DNA of 64,000 bases from an uncultured Bacteroidota bacterium (GTDB lineage Bacteria; Bacteroidota; Bacteroidia; Flavobacteriales; Flavobacteriaceae). Shown here piece by piece: positions 17,982 to 26,532 of this stretch (position 1 is the stretch's first letter; every line of letters begins with the position of its first letter). Where the stretch lies: positions 1 through 64,000 of the forward strand of contig CACLGQ010000004.1 of the NCBI GenBank assembly GCA_902606555.1. Direction: 5' to 3'. Position numbers and translations under genes: made by a program. The notes beneath the pieces were generated by a model. The model did no database searches, was not told where the DNA came from, and worked only from the letters and a program-made list of their open reading frames with translations.

Positions 17982-20078
17982 ATGTTTAAGATCAATACGG
18001 ATATATTAGAAAAAAAAATAACTTTTTTGTTTTTTCAAAACCCTAAAAAAACATTTAATCTAAAACAAATAAAATATTTTATTGGAACTAAAATAGATGA
18101 AAGAGATTTAATGAAAATGCTCTTTTCTATTTTAAGAAAAGACTACATAAAAGAATCTGGACATGGAAAATACATTTATAACAGAAACAAAAGGTACTTG
18201 GTAGGTATTATAAAAAAAAGAGTAAAAACTTTAGTTGATATTGAGACCTCTATTGAATTTAAATTAACCAAAAGTGAAAAAACAGGTTTTTTAGAGGGTG
18301 ATCTTGTTTACTATTGGATAGATAAAAAAGAGAAGATTAGAATAGCTAGTATAAAAAGTAGAGAGCTAATAAAATATGTAGGCTATGTAAAAAAAGAAGG
18401 AAAAATTAATTTGTTAAAAAATACAAAATCAGATTATGATATAATAGTTAAAGGAGAGTGTAATCAAGACGATATAGTAAGTGCACATATTACAGATTGG
18501 AAATATAGTTTGCCTGAGGGAAAAATACTAAAAATAATAGGAAACAAGAAAGAAACAAACACACAAATTCACGCAATTTTAGAAGAGTATAACCTGCCTT
18601 ATTTTTTTTCAAAAAATGTAATAGCGGAAGCTAATAAAATTTCAAAAAACAAAGCCGATATTATTAAAAGGAAAGACTTAACAAACACACTAACTTTTAC
18701 AATAGATCCAGATGATGCAAAGGATTTTGATGATGCACTCTCATTTAAAAAATTAAAAAACAATAATGTAGAAATAGGGATACATATAGCTGACGTTACT
18801 CATTATTTAGAGAAAAACTCTTTGCTTGATAAAGAAGCAAAAAAAAGAGCAACAAGTGTTTATCTTTCAGATCGAGTAATTCCAATGTTGCCAGAAACCT
18901 TGTCAAATGACTTGTGCTCATTAAACCCAAATGAGAATAAAAATGTTTTTTCAGTTTTAATAGAGTTCGATGAAAAACACAACATAGTTAATAAGCAATT
19001 TTCAAAGTGTTTAATTAAATCTGACGAAAGAATGTCTTACCAAGAAGCACAATATGTGCTAGAAAATAAAAACGGCAGTCTGCCTTCTAAAGCAACAATA
19101 AGTAAAAAGAAAAGATTATTAAAAGAAGACCTTGTACAGGCTATACTTTATTTGAACACAGTTGCTTTAAAGCTTAAAGAAAAAAGAAAAAAAGAAGGAT
19201 CAGTATTTTTTAATAAAGAAGAAGTTAGGTTTGTTGTAAATAGTCAAGGTGAACCTATAAATTATAAAATAAAGGAACAGAAACAGTCTAACTTCTTGAT
19301 TGAGGAATTTATGCTTTTAGCTAACGTGTTGGTAGCAAAAAAAATAAAAGAAAAAAACAGAACGGCTGTATTTAGGGTGCACGACTATCCTGATGAAGAA
19401 AAAATTATAGAGTTAGAAAGATTTGCAAAAAATTTAGGATATTATGTTAAGTTGTCAAGTGCCAAAAACGTAAATAGCGCTATCAACTCTTTGTTGAAAC
19501 AGGCGGAAAATAATCCTGAAAAAAACGTTATAGACATGATGGTTATTAGATCAATGAGTAAAGCAAAATATAGCACCAATAACATTGGTCATTTTGGATT
19601 AGGCTTTAATGACTACACGCACTTTACATCACCAATCAGGAGATATCCAGACGTAATGGTTCACAGGCTTTTAACCACTATCTTATTAAATCAAACTGCA
19701 AAAAAAGAGGCTTTAGAAAGCACATGTTTACATTGTAGTAAAATGGAAGAAACTGCAACCAAAGCAGAGAGGGCCTCGATCAAAATGATGCAAGTTAAAT
19801 ACATGTCTAAAAGAATCAACCAAAAGTTTTATGCTATTGTTTCAGGAATGAATGAACGTGGAATTTTTGTTGAAATAAAAGAAAACAAATGTGAAGGTCT
19901 TGTTAGAATGAGGGACATCCCAAATGACTATTTCGTTTATGATCAGAAAAACAGTAAAGTAACTGGACAAAACACGCATGAAGAATATTCTTTAGGAGAC
20001 GAGGTATTAATTAAAGTAACGGGTACAAATCTTGATAAAAAACACATTGATTTTAAAATTTTAGAAAGAAAAGAATAA
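17982..20078 (+). CDS. rnr: Ribonuclease R (RNB-family 3'-5' exoribonuclease)
   Basis: RNase R degrades structured RNA from the 3' end. The 698-residue protein has an N-terminal winged-helix-like region, cold-shock-type OB folds, then the RNB catalytic domain with the metal-binding IDPDDAKDFDDAL at 241-253. Also visible are the IGIHIADVTHYL block, the GLGFNDYTHFTSPIRRYPD signature, and a C-terminal S1 domain (FYAIVSGMNERGIFVEI). It is rich in Lys and Asn. A LysE-type exporter gene follows after 18 nt. Confidence in the family is high; RNase R rather than RNase II rests on domain order. Confidence 0.95.
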   Translation: MFKINTDILEKKITFLFFQNPKKTFNLKQIKYFIGTKIDERDLMKMLFSILRKDYIKESGHGKYIYNRNKRYLVGIIKKRVKTLVDIETSIEFKLTKSEKTGFLEGDLVYYWIDKKEKIRIASIKSRELIKYVGYVKKEGKINLLKNTKSDYDIIVKGECNQDDIVSAHITDWKYSLPEGKILKIIGNKKETNTQIHAILEEYNLPYFFSKNVIAEANKISKNKADIIKRKDLTNTLTFTIDPDDAKDFDDALSFKKLKNNNVEIGIHIADVTHYLEKNSLLDKEAKKRATSVYLSDRVIPMLPETLSNDLCSLNPNENKNVFSVLIEFDEKHNIVNKQFSKCLIKSDERMSYQEAQYVLENKNGSLPSKATISKKKRLLKEDLVQAILYLNTVALKLKEKRKKEGSVFFNKEEVRFVVNSQGEPINYKIKEQKQSNFLIEEFMLLANVLVAKKIKEKNRTAVFRVHDYPDEEKIIELERFAKNLGYYVKLSSAKNVNSAINSLLKQAENNPEKNVIDMMVIRSMSKAKYSTNNIGHFGLGFNDYTHFTSPIRRYPDVMVHRLLTTILLNQTAKKEALESTCLHCSKMEETATKAERASIKMMQVKYMSKRINQKFYAIVSGMNERGIFVEIKENKCEGLVRMRDIPNDYFVYDQKNSKVTGQNTHEEYSLGDEVLIKVTGTNLDKKHIDFKILERKE

Positions 20079-20096
20079 AAGTTAATTTTATAAAAG

Positions 20097-20711
20097 ATGA
20101 TAGATTATTTAGCAGCTTTTCCATTAGGGTTTATATTGTCCTTCTCTTTTGGTCCACTGTTTTTTATTCTTTTAGAAACCAGCATTTCCAAAGGTTTAAA
20201 AAAAGCTTTTTTCATGGATCTTGGTGTGGTTTTTTCTGACTTTGTTTTTTTTACAGTTGCATATTTAGGTGCCAGCAAAATTATTACGGAACAGAACCAG
20301 CCAGCACTATTTATTTTAGGAGGAGTGATGCTTTCGTCATACGGCCTGCTCTCTTTCATTAAAACTCAGCAAAAGAAAAAGAAAATCAAAAAAGGCAAAG
20401 CAGTCGATGAACAGAATTTAATCTCATTTCCCATCAAAGGGTTTCTGCTCAACATAATCAACGTGGCGGTTCTTTTCTTTTGGACCGGAGTATTGTTTGT
20501 TATCGGACCTAAATTCGAAATGAACCCAGTTAAAATATGGACCTTCTTTTTGTTAACTGTTGGAACATATATTTTAGTTAACCTGTGCAAATATTATTTA
20601 GCAAGCAAGCTAAAGTCAAAACTAACCGACAGCATTCTTTTTAAAATCAAGCAAGCGCTAAACGTTTTAATATTTGTTTGTGGACTTTACTTAGTTTATA
20701 AAGGGGTATAA
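20097..20711 (+). CDS. LysE/RhtB family exporter
   Basis: This 204-residue protein is predicted to have about six membrane helices and belongs to the LysE/RhtB superfamily of amino acid and small-metabolite exporters. The conserved N-terminal FPLGFILSFSFGPLFFILLETSISKGLKKA matches the family pattern PGP...G...G. A Lys-rich loop (KTQQKKKKIKKGKA) separates the helices. The exported substrate cannot be inferred. It follows rnr by 18 nt and is probably co-transcribed. It ends at the tRNA-Cys terminator on the opposite strand. Confidence 0.85.
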   Translation: MIDYLAAFPLGFILSFSFGPLFFILLETSISKGLKKAFFMDLGVVFSDFVFFTVAYLGASKIITEQNQPALFILGGVMLSSYGLLSFIKTQQKKKKIKKGKAVDEQNLISFPIKGFLLNIINVAVLFFWTGVLFVIGPKFEMNPVKIWTFFLLTVGTYILVNLCKYYLASKLKSKLTDSILFKIKQALNVLIFVCGLYLVYKGV

Positions 20712-20732
20712 AAAAACCCCATTAAAGGGGTT
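20710..20732 (-). terminator. Rho-independent terminator of tRNA-Cys
   Basis: Read on the minus strand, AACCCC-TTTAAT-GGGGTT is followed by a run of T. This gives a 6-bp GC-rich stem, a 6-nt loop and a U-tract, directly after the tRNA-Cys 3' end. On the plus strand no U-tract follows, so it should act for the tRNA only. Confidence 0.85.
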
Positions 20733-20733
20733 G

Positions 20734-20804
20734 AGGCACCGAGCGGATTCGAACCGCTGTACAAGCTTTTGCAGAGCTCTGCCTAGCCACTCGGCCACAG
20801 TGCC
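20734..20804 (-). tRNA. tRNA-Cys (anticodon GCA)
   Basis: The minus strand folds into a cloverleaf of 71 nt. The acceptor stem is GGCACTG/CGGTGCC, the T-arm contains GGTTCGAATCC, and the anticodon loop CTGCAAA carries GCA at 20770-20772. CCA is not encoded after the discriminator base. A hairpin terminator follows at once, and a TATTTTTG box lies 10 nt upstream, so it is probably a single-gene transcript. Confidence 0.96.
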
Positions 20805-20814
20805 TTAAGGAATG

Positions 20815-20822
20815 CAAAAATA
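20815..20822 (-). promoter_or_regulatory. tRNA-Cys -7 box (TATTTTTG)
   Basis: TATTTTTG on the minus strand fits TAnnTTTG and ends 10 nt before the mature tRNA 5' end, implying a leader of about 6 nt. No clear -33 box was found. Confidence 0.45.
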
Positions 20823-20829
20823 TAATAAT

Positions 20830-21195
20830 TTATGTAAGTCGCCCCACTTTTTTAATTTCAACGCTTACATTTTCCACATCACCATCAATTGGCGGGTTTA
20901 TTTTACAAACTTTTGATTTAACCCATAAAATATTTGAAGACATCGCCAGAACTTTATCAACTATCCTCTCACAAACAGACTCTATTAGTTTAGACCTTGA
21001 GCTCATTTCACCAACAACTATTTTTGTAACGGACCCATAGTCAACAGTTTCCTCAAGCTCGTCTTTTGAGACCCTGTAGCTATCTTTTAATTTGACCCAA
21101 ACATCAGTTCTGTATTCCCCGCCGATTATTCCCTCTTCCTTTAAACAACCATGATAAGATTTAGTTCTTATATTTTCTACATGAATTTTATACAC
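20830..21195 (-). CDS. folB: Dihydroneopterin aldolase
   Basis: FolB converts dihydroneopterin to 6-hydroxymethyl-dihydropterin in folate synthesis. The 121-residue product shows the tunnelling-fold features HGCLKEEGIIGGEY (substrate-binding Glu), TVDYGSV and the catalytic-type Lys in SRSKLIESVCERI. The start is GTG at 21195, only 4 nt after a TATATTTG box, so the mRNA is probably leaderless. It is divergent from glnS with 53 bp between the start codons. Confidence 0.92.
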   Translation of the reverse strand: MYKIHVENIRTKSYHGCLKEEGIIGGEYRTDVWVKLKDSYRVSKDELEETVDYGSVTKIVVGEMSSRSKLIESVCERIVDKVLAMSSNILWVKSKVCKINPPIDGDVENVSVEIKKVGRLT

Positions 21196-21199
21196 ATAA

Positions 21200-21207
21200 C
21201 AAATATA
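21200..21207 (-). promoter_or_regulatory. folB -7 box (TATATTTG), leaderless geometry
   Basis: TATATTTG on the minus strand is followed by TTAT and then the GTG start of folB. If the box is centred at -7, transcription begins at or next to the start codon. Confidence 0.6.
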
Positions 21208-21234
21208 ATTTTAAAAGCGCAAGTAGAATTTATT

Positions 21235-21242
21235 TAACTTTG
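21235..21242 (+). promoter_or_regulatory. glnS -7 box (TAACTTTG)
   Basis: TAACTTTG fits TAnnTTTG and ends 6 nt before the glnS ATG at 21249, predicting a leader of only a few nucleotides. An in-frame TTG inside the box is therefore not the start. Confidence 0.6.
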
Positions 21243-21248
21243 ATTTTT

Positions 21249-22919
21249 ATGGATAAGGGCAAAAACTTTGTAGAACAAATTATTGACGAAGACTTAAGCT
21301 CGGGTTTTGACAAGTCTAAGCTACAGTTTAGGTTTCCCCCCGAACCAAACGGTTTTCTCCACATAGGTCACGTTAAAGCAATTGTCTTAAACTTTGAGCT
21401 TGCTAAAAAGTATAACGCTAAGATTAATTTAAGATTTGACGATACAAACCCTGAAAATGAAGATCAAATTTATATTGATGCCATTAAAAACGATGTGTCC
21501 TGGCTTGGTTATGGTTGGGACAAAGAATGTTACGCTTCCGATTATTTTGATCTCCTGCATGAATGGGCTGTTGAATTAATAAAGAAGGGTAAGGCCTATG
21601 TTGATTCACAAACGTCCTTAGAAATTGCTGATCAGAAAGGAACACCAACCAAACCAGGATCTGAAAGCCCATTTAGAGAAAGGCCAATCGAAGAAAGTTT
21701 AGAGCTTTTCTTAAAAATGAAAAATGGTAATTTCAATCAAGGTGAACACGTTTTAAGAGCTAAAATTAGCATGTCCTCATCAAACATGCTTATGAGAGAC
21801 CCTGTCATTTACAGAGTAATTAATAGCCCACATCCAAGAACAAAAAACACATGGAAAATTTATCCTATGTACGATTGGACACATGGTGAGTCAGACTATA
21901 TTGAACAAGTTTCACACTCTTTATGTACGCTGGAGTTTAAGCCGCATAGAGATCTTTATGACTGGTTTTTAGACCAAGTGGTTGATAAAGCCAAAATTAG
22001 ACCAAAACAACGAGAGTTTGCGAGACTTAATCTTAGCCATACAATTACTTCTAAACGAAAACTACTCTCCTTAGTTGAAGGCGGTTTTGTGTCTGGATGG
22101 GACGATCCTAGGATGCCTACAATTTCGGGTTTAAGGCGAAGAGGATATACCCCAGAATCCCTTAAAAAATTCGTTACTACCGCTGGAGTTGCAAAAAGAG
22201 AAAATATCATTGAAATGTCTCTTTTAGAATTTTGTGTTAGGGAAGACTTAAACCAAAAATGTAACAGATTAATGGTTGTGCAGGCCGCTTTGAAATTAAC
22301 CATATCTAATTATCCTGACGATCAAAAAGAGGAACTAATGCTTGTTAACAACCCTGAAAACCCTGAGGCAGGCTTTAGAAGCGTGATTTTTTCAAAAGAG
22401 GTTTATATAGAAAAGACAGATTTTTTAGAAGATCCGCCAAAAAAGTACTTTAGACTTTCGCCCGGAAACGAAGTCAGATTAAAGGGTGCTTATATAATTA
22501 AAGCTGAAGATGTAATTAAAGATTACGACGGGAATATTATTGAGGTTGTATGCACTTATGATCCAAAATCTAAAAGCGGCTCAGGTTCGCCAGAAAGTCA
22601 GAGAAAAGTTAAAGGAACCCTGCACTGGGTTTCTTGTGATTCAAACGTTCCAGTTGAAATTAGGGAATACGATCGTCTTTTTGAGCATCCCTCACCTGGA
22701 GATTTTTCGTCGGAGGATTTAGGTTCAGCCATAAATAAAGATTCCATTAAAATTTTTAATGGTTTTGGTGAACAAGAGCTTTCTAATTCAGATGTTATGG
22801 ATTCTTTTCAATTTCAGAGAAAAGGATATTATATAAAAGACACTGACTCAACACAAGACAAACACGTCTTTAATAAAACAGTGTCACTCAGAGACAATTG
22901 GAAAAAAAGAAGTAGCTGA
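21249..22919 (+). CDS. glnS: Glutaminyl-tRNA synthetase
   Basis: GlnRS charges tRNA-Gln with glutamine. The 556-residue product has the class I HIGH motif at 38-41 (PNGFLHIGHVKA), the family segment YDWTHGESDYIEQVSHSLCTLEF, and TSKRKL in place of KMSKS. It also has the GlnRS-type C-terminal beta-barrel anticodon-binding region. Its presence means this lineage charges Gln directly rather than by amidation of Glu-tRNA-Gln. I chose ATG 21249 because the only upstream start (TTG 21240) overlaps the promoter box. Confidence 0.96.
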   Translation: MDKGKNFVEQIIDEDLSSGFDKSKLQFRFPPEPNGFLHIGHVKAIVLNFELAKKYNAKINLRFDDTNPENEDQIYIDAIKNDVSWLGYGWDKECYASDYFDLLHEWAVELIKKGKAYVDSQTSLEIADQKGTPTKPGSESPFRERPIEESLELFLKMKNGNFNQGEHVLRAKISMSSSNMLMRDPVIYRVINSPHPRTKNTWKIYPMYDWTHGESDYIEQVSHSLCTLEFKPHRDLYDWFLDQVVDKAKIRPKQREFARLNLSHTITSKRKLLSLVEGGFVSGWDDPRMPTISGLRRRGYTPESLKKFVTTAGVAKRENIIEMSLLEFCVREDLNQKCNRLMVVQAALKLTISNYPDDQKEELMLVNNPENPEAGFRSVIFSKEVYIEKTDFLEDPPKKYFRLSPGNEVRLKGAYIIKAEDVIKDYDGNIIEVVCTYDPKSKSGSGSPESQRKVKGTLHWVSCDSNVPVEIREYDRLFEHPSPGDFSSEDLGSAINKDSIKIFNGFGEQELSNSDVMDSFQFQRKGYYIKDTDSTQDKHVFNKTVSLRDNWKKRSS

Positions 22920-22926
22920 TTGGTAT

Positions 22927-23874
22927 CTATGTTTGACTGTTTTTATTTCTGTCATCTATTTCTTTTTCTTTAGCAGCCTTCTTCATCTGCTCACCTATTT
23001 GATTGCTAGCAGTAAATGAAGCAACCATGTTATTGAGCATTTCTGAACCAGCTTGCGGTGAATTAGGCATAAGAATTAAGTTGCTATTACTAGCAGAGCC
23101 TACTGATTGTAGGGTGTCATAGTGTTGCGTGACAACGATTAATGCTGAGGCTTCTTGTGAATTAATATCCACATTGTTTAAAACTTTTACAGAATCCTCA
23201 AGGCCTCTAGCAATCTCTCGTCTTTGATCTGCTATACCCTGTCCTTGAAGCCTCTTGCTTTCTGCTTCTGCCTTTGCCCTTTCAACAATCAAGATTCTTT
23301 GCGCATCACCTTCAAATTGAGCTGCTACTTTTTCTCTTTCTGAGGCATTAATTCGGTTCATAGATTCCTTTACCTGTTGGTCTGGGTCTATGTCTGTTAC
23401 AAGTGTTTTTATTATATCAAACCCATAATTTATCATTGCATCATTAAGCTCTCCTTTTACAGCAATTGCTATATCGTCTTTTTTTTCAAAAACATCATCT
23501 AATATCATCTTAGGCACTTCAGCACGAACTACATCAAAAACATATGATGTTATTTGGTCTTGAGGAAAGTCTAGTTTATAAAAAGCGTCATATACCTTGT
23601 CTTTAATTACTTTAAATTGAACCGAAACCTTAACTTTTACAAATACGTCGTCTTTTGTCTTTGTTTCAACCACAACGTCAAGTTGTTGAACCCTCAAGCT
23701 CAATCTTCCAGCAACCCTGTCAACAACAGGAATTTTAATTTGAAGCCCTGATTGCCTTACGCTTGTAAACCTTCCAAACCTTTCAACAATAGCCGCCGTT
23801 TGTTGTTTAACAATAAATAAAGTGCCAAAAAGTACCAGGACGATAAATAGAATTATAAAAATATAGTACAACAT
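22927..23874 (-). CDS. SPFH/Band 7 domain membrane protein
   Basis: This 315-residue protein has one N-terminal membrane helix (about residues 2-22) and an SPFH (stomatin/prohibitin/flotillin/HflK) domain with the typical ERFGRFTSVRQSGLQIKIPVVDRV. A helical, charged AEAESKRLQGQGIADQRR coiled-coil region follows. Such proteins form ring assemblies on membrane microdomains. The sequence resembles the hypersensitive-induced-response-like branch. It converges with glnS and sits downstream of gltX on the same strand, 62 nt away. Confidence 0.9.
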   Translation of the reverse strand: MLYYIFIILFIVLVLFGTLFIVKQQTAAIVERFGRFTSVRQSGLQIKIPVVDRVAGRLSLRVQQLDVVVETKTKDDVFVKVKVSVQFKVIKDKVYDAFYKLDFPQDQITSYVFDVVRAEVPKMILDDVFEKKDDIAIAVKGELNDAMINYGFDIIKTLVTDIDPDQQVKESMNRINASEREKVAAQFEGDAQRILIVERAKAEAESKRLQGQGIADQRREIARGLEDSVKVLNNVDINSQEASALIVVTQHYDTLQSVGSASNSNLILMPNSPQAGSEMLNNMVASFTASNQIGEQMKKAAKEKEIDDRNKNSQT

Positions 23875-23936
23875 TTTTTTCTTTTAATTTACGAAAAAAT
23901 GATATTATATGCTAACCTAAAAAGATAATGATTATA

Positions 23937-25427
23937 CTAAATATTAGCTCCTAGTTTTAACCTAACTATAGTTTCTTGCGCTCCAATAAACTCCATCATT
24001 TCAAAGACATCTGGACCCTCCATTTTACCAACAATTGATGCTCTGCAAAAACCCAATGTCTTTCCAAACTTAGCTCCTGACCTTTCTACAGACTTTGACA
24101 GTAACTCTTTTAAGTTTTGTGCTTTATTTGTTTTGTTTGATCTTACCTCCGTTATAAAATCGTTTATAGCAGTAATTGTTTCTTTCGACGACATCTTGTT
24201 AACAAGATCCTTGTTGATACCTGGCCTTTCAAATAGAAATATAAATTTTTTTTTAAGCCCTTCAATTGTCTCTAGTCTAGGGCGAACAAGTTCTAGAAAT
24301 TTTTCAAACACATCTTTTTCTATATCAGCATTTTTTGAAGAGCATAACTTGACTAATTCTTTAATGTTAGTTTTTTGAATATGTTGAGCGTTGACCCATA
24401 AAAGTTTTTTAGGATCAAATTTTGCTCCAGCCTTATTAATATTCTCAAGTCTAAAGTCTGAAATCAATTCAGAAATTGAATAAATTTCATTATCACCCTT
24501 TGGTCTCCATCCTAAAAATGCCATGTAGTTTATTAGAGAAGATGATAAAAAACCCGACTCTTTAAACCCCTTGTAAAGCTTCTCCTCACTCCAGCTTATT
24601 GCATATACAGGGAATCCAAATTGGTCACCATCTCTCTTTGAAAGCTTTCCCTTTCCGGTGGGTTTTAATATTAAAGGCAGGTGAGCAAACTTAGGCGCTG
24701 TCCAACCAAAAGCATCGTAAATTAAATTATGTAGAGCCAATGATGGCAACCATTCTTCACCCCTTATAACGTGGCTTATTTTCATCAGATGGTCATCTAC
24801 AACATTTGCTAAATGATAGGTTGGCATCCCGTCAGACTTAAACAAAATTTTATCATCAATGTCTCTAGTTGAAACTGAAACTTTCCCCCGAATAATATCT
24901 TCAAAATGTATCAACTTATCAGCGGGTGTTTTAAACCGTATAACGTATCGTCCCTTTTCAATTTTTTCTTGCGTCTCTTTTTCGCTTAAAACCAGAGAGT
25001 TTATAAGCCTACCCCTTTCTCTATTATGTGAGTTGTAAATAAAAGTCTTCCCTTTTTTTTCATGACCTTTTCTCTCTAAGTCTAATGCTTCTGTTGTGTC
25101 AAAAGCATAATAGGCCATACCTCTTTCAATTAGTTCGTTTGCATACTTTATATAAACTGACCCTCTCTCGCTTTGATTATAAGGGCCGTAATCACCACCT
25201 TTTGAAGTAGATTCGTCGAAATCTATTCCTAACCAACTTAGGGATTCTTCAATATGTTTTTGACTTTCTTTAACAGTTCTTTTTTTGTCAGTATCTTCAA
25301 TTCTAAGCACCAATTCTCCTCCCATTTTTTTAGCAAATAAATAGTTGAACAGCGCTGTACGTAGTCCTCCAATGTGTAATGGTCCTGTCGGGCTAGGCGC
25401 AAACCTTAACCTAATTTGATTTTTCAT
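23937..25427 (-). CDS. gltX: Glutamyl-tRNA synthetase
   Basis: GluRS charges tRNA-Glu. The 496-residue protein begins with RFAPSPTGPLHIGGLRTALF (HIGG at 18-21) and has KLSKRDG at 261-267 and the LRIEDTD segment. All are typical of discriminating-type bacterial GluRS. Its ATG overlaps the TGA of the alkB-like gene upstream (ATGA), so its translation is coupled to that hydroxylase gene, an odd pairing. Confidence 0.96.
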   Translation of the reverse strand: MKNQIRLRFAPSPTGPLHIGGLRTALFNYLFAKKMGGELVLRIEDTDKKRTVKESQKHIEESLSWLGIDFDESTSKGGDYGPYNQSERGSVYIKYANELIERGMAYYAFDTTEALDLERKGHEKKGKTFIYNSHNRERGRLINSLVLSEKETQEKIEKGRYVIRFKTPADKLIHFEDIIRGKVSVSTRDIDDKILFKSDGMPTYHLANVVDDHLMKISHVIRGEEWLPSLALHNLIYDAFGWTAPKFAHLPLILKPTGKGKLSKRDGDQFGFPVYAISWSEEKLYKGFKESGFLSSSLINYMAFLGWRPKGDNEIYSISELISDFRLENINKAGAKFDPKKLLWVNAQHIQKTNIKELVKLCSSKNADIEKDVFEKFLELVRPRLETIEGLKKKFIFLFERPGINKDLVNKMSSKETITAINDFITEVRSNKTNKAQNLKELLSKSVERSGAKFGKTLGFCRASIVGKMEGPDVFEMMEFIGAQETIVRLKLGANI

Positions 25428-26467
25428 TCACCTTTCATTTTGGCTGGCACCAAAGGATTTATAAAATAAAACCATAAAGGCGGCACAAGGCTGAGTAGAA
25501 TGGAGGCAGGATATCCAAATGGTAGTTGAGGGCTTTTGTCGTAGGAGTCCAGTATTTGATATTTTTTTGAGGCCTTATAGTGGTGGTCGCTATGCCTTGT
25601 TAACTCATAAAGAACAATTCTCCCAATATTATGGTTAGAGTTCCAAGAGTGGTGAGCTTCAACCCTCTCATATCTTCCGGACGAAGTCATAAATCTTTTT
25701 AAACCATAATGCTCGATGTAGTTAATACACTCTAAAAAAAGAAACGATATAATTCCACAAATTAATGCGAACCAAAAAGCATTGATAGAAAATAAAAACA
25801 AGACCATTAATAAATAAGCTGGCTGTATAATGTGGTACCACAGCATGTCGTTATTTGTTGAGAAGAAATGATTCTTTCTGCCCTTTAAAAGCTTAAGTTG
25901 CATTTTCCATGCATCAACATATTGTTTTGAAACAGACGTTATCCAAAAGGAATAAACGCTTTGCTTGTATTTTGCTGTTGCCCCATCTTTAGGAGTTCCA
26001 ACATTAACATGGTGTCCAAAGTTGTGCTCTATATAAAAATGCATGTACAAACAAGGCAAAAACAAAGCTTTTCCGATAAGCTTTTCGTAATATTTTCTTC
26101 TGTGACATAGTTCATGAGCTACATTAATACCATTAGTAGCAAGGAGTATTCCGCCTGAAAGATATAAGCCTATTTTTTCAGCAACAGTATAATCTATTGT
26201 TGAAACTTTGTTAAACCCATATACCATTAATACGCATACAATTGGAAGGTTTATGTACAACATCCAGTCAAAAATTTTATTTAATTTTTTTTCTTCTCTT
26301 TTGGATTCGGTTAAGTTATTCGAGCTTTTTCCTAATACAATATCAAGAACAGGCAAAACAACAAAAGCATAAAACACAGCTGTGTAGGTGCCTATGCCAA
26401 ATGAGTTAAACGATATTAGCGTAGCCAACGGAACTGTATATGCAAAAAGATACTTTAGGTCTTTCAC
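25424..26467 (-). CDS. alkB: AlkB-type alkane 1-monooxygenase (membrane diiron hydroxylase)
   Basis: This integral membrane diiron enzyme is predicted to hydroxylate terminal carbons of medium-chain alkanes or related hydrocarbons, using electrons from rubredoxin. The histidine boxes are clear: HELCHRR (118-124), EHNFGHH (147-153) and RHSDHH (291-296), plus the AlkB-typical NYIEHYGL. Several membrane helices are present. I chose GTG at 26467 (VKDLKYLFAYTVPL): a TATATTTG box ends 4 nt upstream, as in folB, and an in-frame ATG at 26506 would put that box inside the gene. It is coupled to gltX. No rubredoxin gene is in the window. Confidence 0.88.
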   Translation of the reverse strand: MKDLKYLFAYTVPLATLISFNSFGIGTYTAVFYAFVVLPVLDIVLGKSSNNLTESKREEKKLNKIFDWMLYINLPIVCVLMVYGFNKVSTIDYTVAEKIGLYLSGGILLATNGINVAHELCHRRKYYEKLIGKALFLPCLYMHFYIEHNFGHHVNVGTPKDGATAKYKQSVYSFWITSVSKQYVDAWKMQLKLLKGRKNHFFSTNNDMLWYHIIQPAYLLMVLFLFSINAFWFALICGIISFLFLECINYIEHYGLKRFMTSSGRYERVEAHHSWNSNHNIGRIVLYELTRHSDHHYKASKKYQILDSYDKSPQLPFGYPASILLSLVPPLWFYFINPLVPAKMKGE

Positions 26468-26471
26468 GAAG

Positions 26472-26479
26472 CAAATATA
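26472..26479 (-). promoter_or_regulatory. alkB -7 box (TATATTTG), leaderless geometry
   Basis: TATATTTG on the minus strand, then CTTC, then GTG. This is the same 4-nt spacing as folB and purD. It supports the internal GTG as the true start of the hydroxylase. Confidence 0.5.
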
Positions 26480-26515
26480 TAAAATTTGTCTTTTTTTCTT
26501 TTTCATTACTAAACC

Positions 26516-26523
26516 TATATTTG
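26516..26523 (+). promoter_or_regulatory. ybeY-mnmG -7 box (TATATTTG)
   Basis: TATATTTG ends 9 nt before the ybeY ATG at 26533. A TTTG at 26486-26489 is a possible -33 element, but the 26-nt spacing is long. The box lies within 40 nt of the divergent alkB box. Confidence 0.5.
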
Positions 26524-26532
26524 CATCAAATT

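Noticed and set aside
20710-20732. Bidirectional terminator serving the LysE-type gene as well
   Set aside because: On the plus strand the stem is followed by TTGAGG without a U-tract, so only the tRNA-Cys direction is supported.
26440-26532. N-terminal extension of YbeY from ATG 26440
   Set aside because: The extra 31 residues are unlike YbeY, overlap the divergent alkB start region and span the -7 box.
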